Positions 63,200 through 64,000 of a stretch of DNA of 64,000 bases are shown in pieces. Numbering within the stretch: the stretch's first letter is position 1; each line of letters starts with the position of its first letter. This DNA comes from PMG-095 sp037200885 (lineage in GTDB: Bacteria > Myxococcota_A > Polyangia > Polyangiales > Polyangiaceae), in assembly GCA_037200885.1 (NCBI GenBank), contig JBBCIN010000001.1, positions 2,418,001-2,482,000 on the forward strand, in the 5' to 3' direction. The translations under genes were made by a program, and so were the position numbers. The notes beneath the pieces were generated by a model. It was not told where the DNA came from, ran no database searches, and was given only the letters and a program-made list of their open reading frames with translations.

Positions 63200-63799
63200 A
63201 TGACGCTCGAGCTGGAGTCCTATGCCGCGCAGCAAGCGCACTGGCCCGCAGCCGGTCGGCATATCCTCGCTCAATTCGATGACGAGTCGGTAGTGGTGTA
63301 CCAAGCGTATGCTTTGGACATTGGTCTGTATGCGGCAAAGCATGGGCGCTTTGGTCCCGGCTTTTCCTTCACGCGGATGAGCTGGATCAAGCCGAACTTC
63401 TTGTGGATGATGTTCCGCTCCGGCTGGGGCACGAAAGAGGGGCAAGAAGTGACGCTGGCGATTCGCATGCAGCGCGCGGCCTTCGATGCGATCATCCTCG
63501 CTGGGGTGCCGACCAGCTACGATCCGAAGCGCTTCGCGTCGGAGGCCGAGTGGCGCAGCGCGGGTGCCTCGGCCTCCGTGCGTCTACAGTGGGATCCGGA
63601 CCACGATCCGGCGGGCGCTCCGCTCGAGCGTCGCGCCATCCAGCTCGGCATTCGGGGCAAGACCCTGAACCAATTCGCGACGCAGTGGATCCATTCCATC
63701 GAGGACATTTCCGCGCTGGTGGCCGCCCAGCGCAACCGTCCGCTCTCTGAGCTGCAAGTGCCGCGTGAACGCGTGTATCCGATGCCCGGCACACGTTGA
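63200..63799 (+). CDS. DUF4291 family protein
   Basis: The 199-residue protein follows the DUF4291 pattern closely: QQAHWPAAGRHILAQFDDES, VVYQAYALDIGLYA, FSFTRMSWIKPNFLWMMFRS, GWGTKEGQEVTLAIRMQR, SVRLQWDPDHDP, and RRAIQLGIRG, ending with RERVY. No signal or membrane span, so it is cytoplasmic. The role is unknown, and the family has been likened to ADP-ribosyltransferase-like proteins, which is not tested here. It occurs alone, 170 bases behind the GH53 remnant. The last 200 bases of the window show no gene. Confidence 0.9.
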   Translation: MTLELESYAAQQAHWPAAGRHILAQFDDESVVVYQAYALDIGLYAAKHGRFGPGFSFTRMSWIKPNFLWMMFRSGWGTKEGQEVTLAIRMQRAAFDAIILAGVPTSYDPKRFASEAEWRSAGASASVRLQWDPDHDPAGAPLERRAIQLGIRGKTLNQFATQWIHSIEDISALVAAQRNRPLSELQVPRERVYPMPGTR

Positions 63800-64000
63800 G
63801 AAGGAGCGAAAATCGCGCTCGAACGTGATCGATGCGCCTTGCCGCTGCATTACGCCGGACCCGCGCGAACAAGGCCCTCGCGACGTTCGAGTGCAAGTGA
63901 ATGAGGAGGGGCGATCGCGCTCCCGCCTCGCACCTCTCCGGCGCGCTAAGTTCCCGAGCTTTGACGTGCGGACTGGCAACACCGTCGAACGCGTTGGCCA

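Overview
The window is high-GC bacterial DNA. It most resembles a soil myxobacterium of the Polyangia type (Myxococcota). The grounds are three secreted proteins ending in MYXO-CTERM-like tails, many lipoproteins with long Gly/Ser/Ala linkers, DUF1592/DUF1552 protein pairs, and dense coding with many ATGA/GTGA/TTGA start-stop overlaps. No rRNA, tRNA, CRISPR array or insertion sequence was recognised. Species assignment is inference only.

Layout. 1-6.3 kb: housekeeping-like singletons (DUF2167 protein cut by the window edge, M50 protease, small envelope proteins) and a GH12-fold lipoprotein that lacks the catalytic nucleophile. 6.7-17.7 kb, plus strand: two tandem beta-helix proteins, a GH12 hydrolase, a galactose mutarotase, a carbohydrate-binding lipoprotein and the xylose ABC importer xylFGH. 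17.9-19.3 kb: a non-coding array of GC-rich palindromes. 19.4-28.6 kb, minus strand: GH30, GH67 alpha-glucuronidase, CE15 glucuronoyl esterase, DUF1592 lipoprotein and DUF1552 protein in tight order. 28.9-36.9 kb, minus strand: lipoproteins, a glycosyltransferase, an OmpA-family protein and a second DUF1592/DUF1552 pair. 37.6-41 kb, plus strand: an ECF sigma factor, a membrane protein that looks like an anti-sigma factor carrying an external carbohydrate-binding-like domain, and a PL9 pectate lyase.

41-45.3 kb is a four-gene MacAB-like efflux operon. 45.3-54 kb holds an MFS carrier, zwf, an aldo/keto reductase, purT and a membrane glycosyltransferase-like protein, with gene remnants between them. 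55.2-59.9 kb is a BMP-family (nucleoside-type) ABC importer. 60-64 kb holds a GH16 glucanase, a coupled pair of unknown genes, a broken GH53 galactanase and a DUF4291 protein.

Taken together, 2-41 kb reads as a plant cell-wall polysaccharide island. Secreted hydrolases, lyases and esterases (GH12, GH30, GH67, CE15, PL9; GH16 and a GH53 remnant lie further on) would release sugars, and XylFGH and the mutarotase would take up and prepare the monosaccharides. The sigma/anti-sigma pair may sense the polymer outside. The least described parts are that sigma/anti-sigma pair, the coupling of DUF1592/DUF1552 to the CE15 gene, the nucleophile-less GH12 protein and the palindrome array. At least three decayed genes (RNase HI, ABC-F ATPase, GH53) lie between intact ones.
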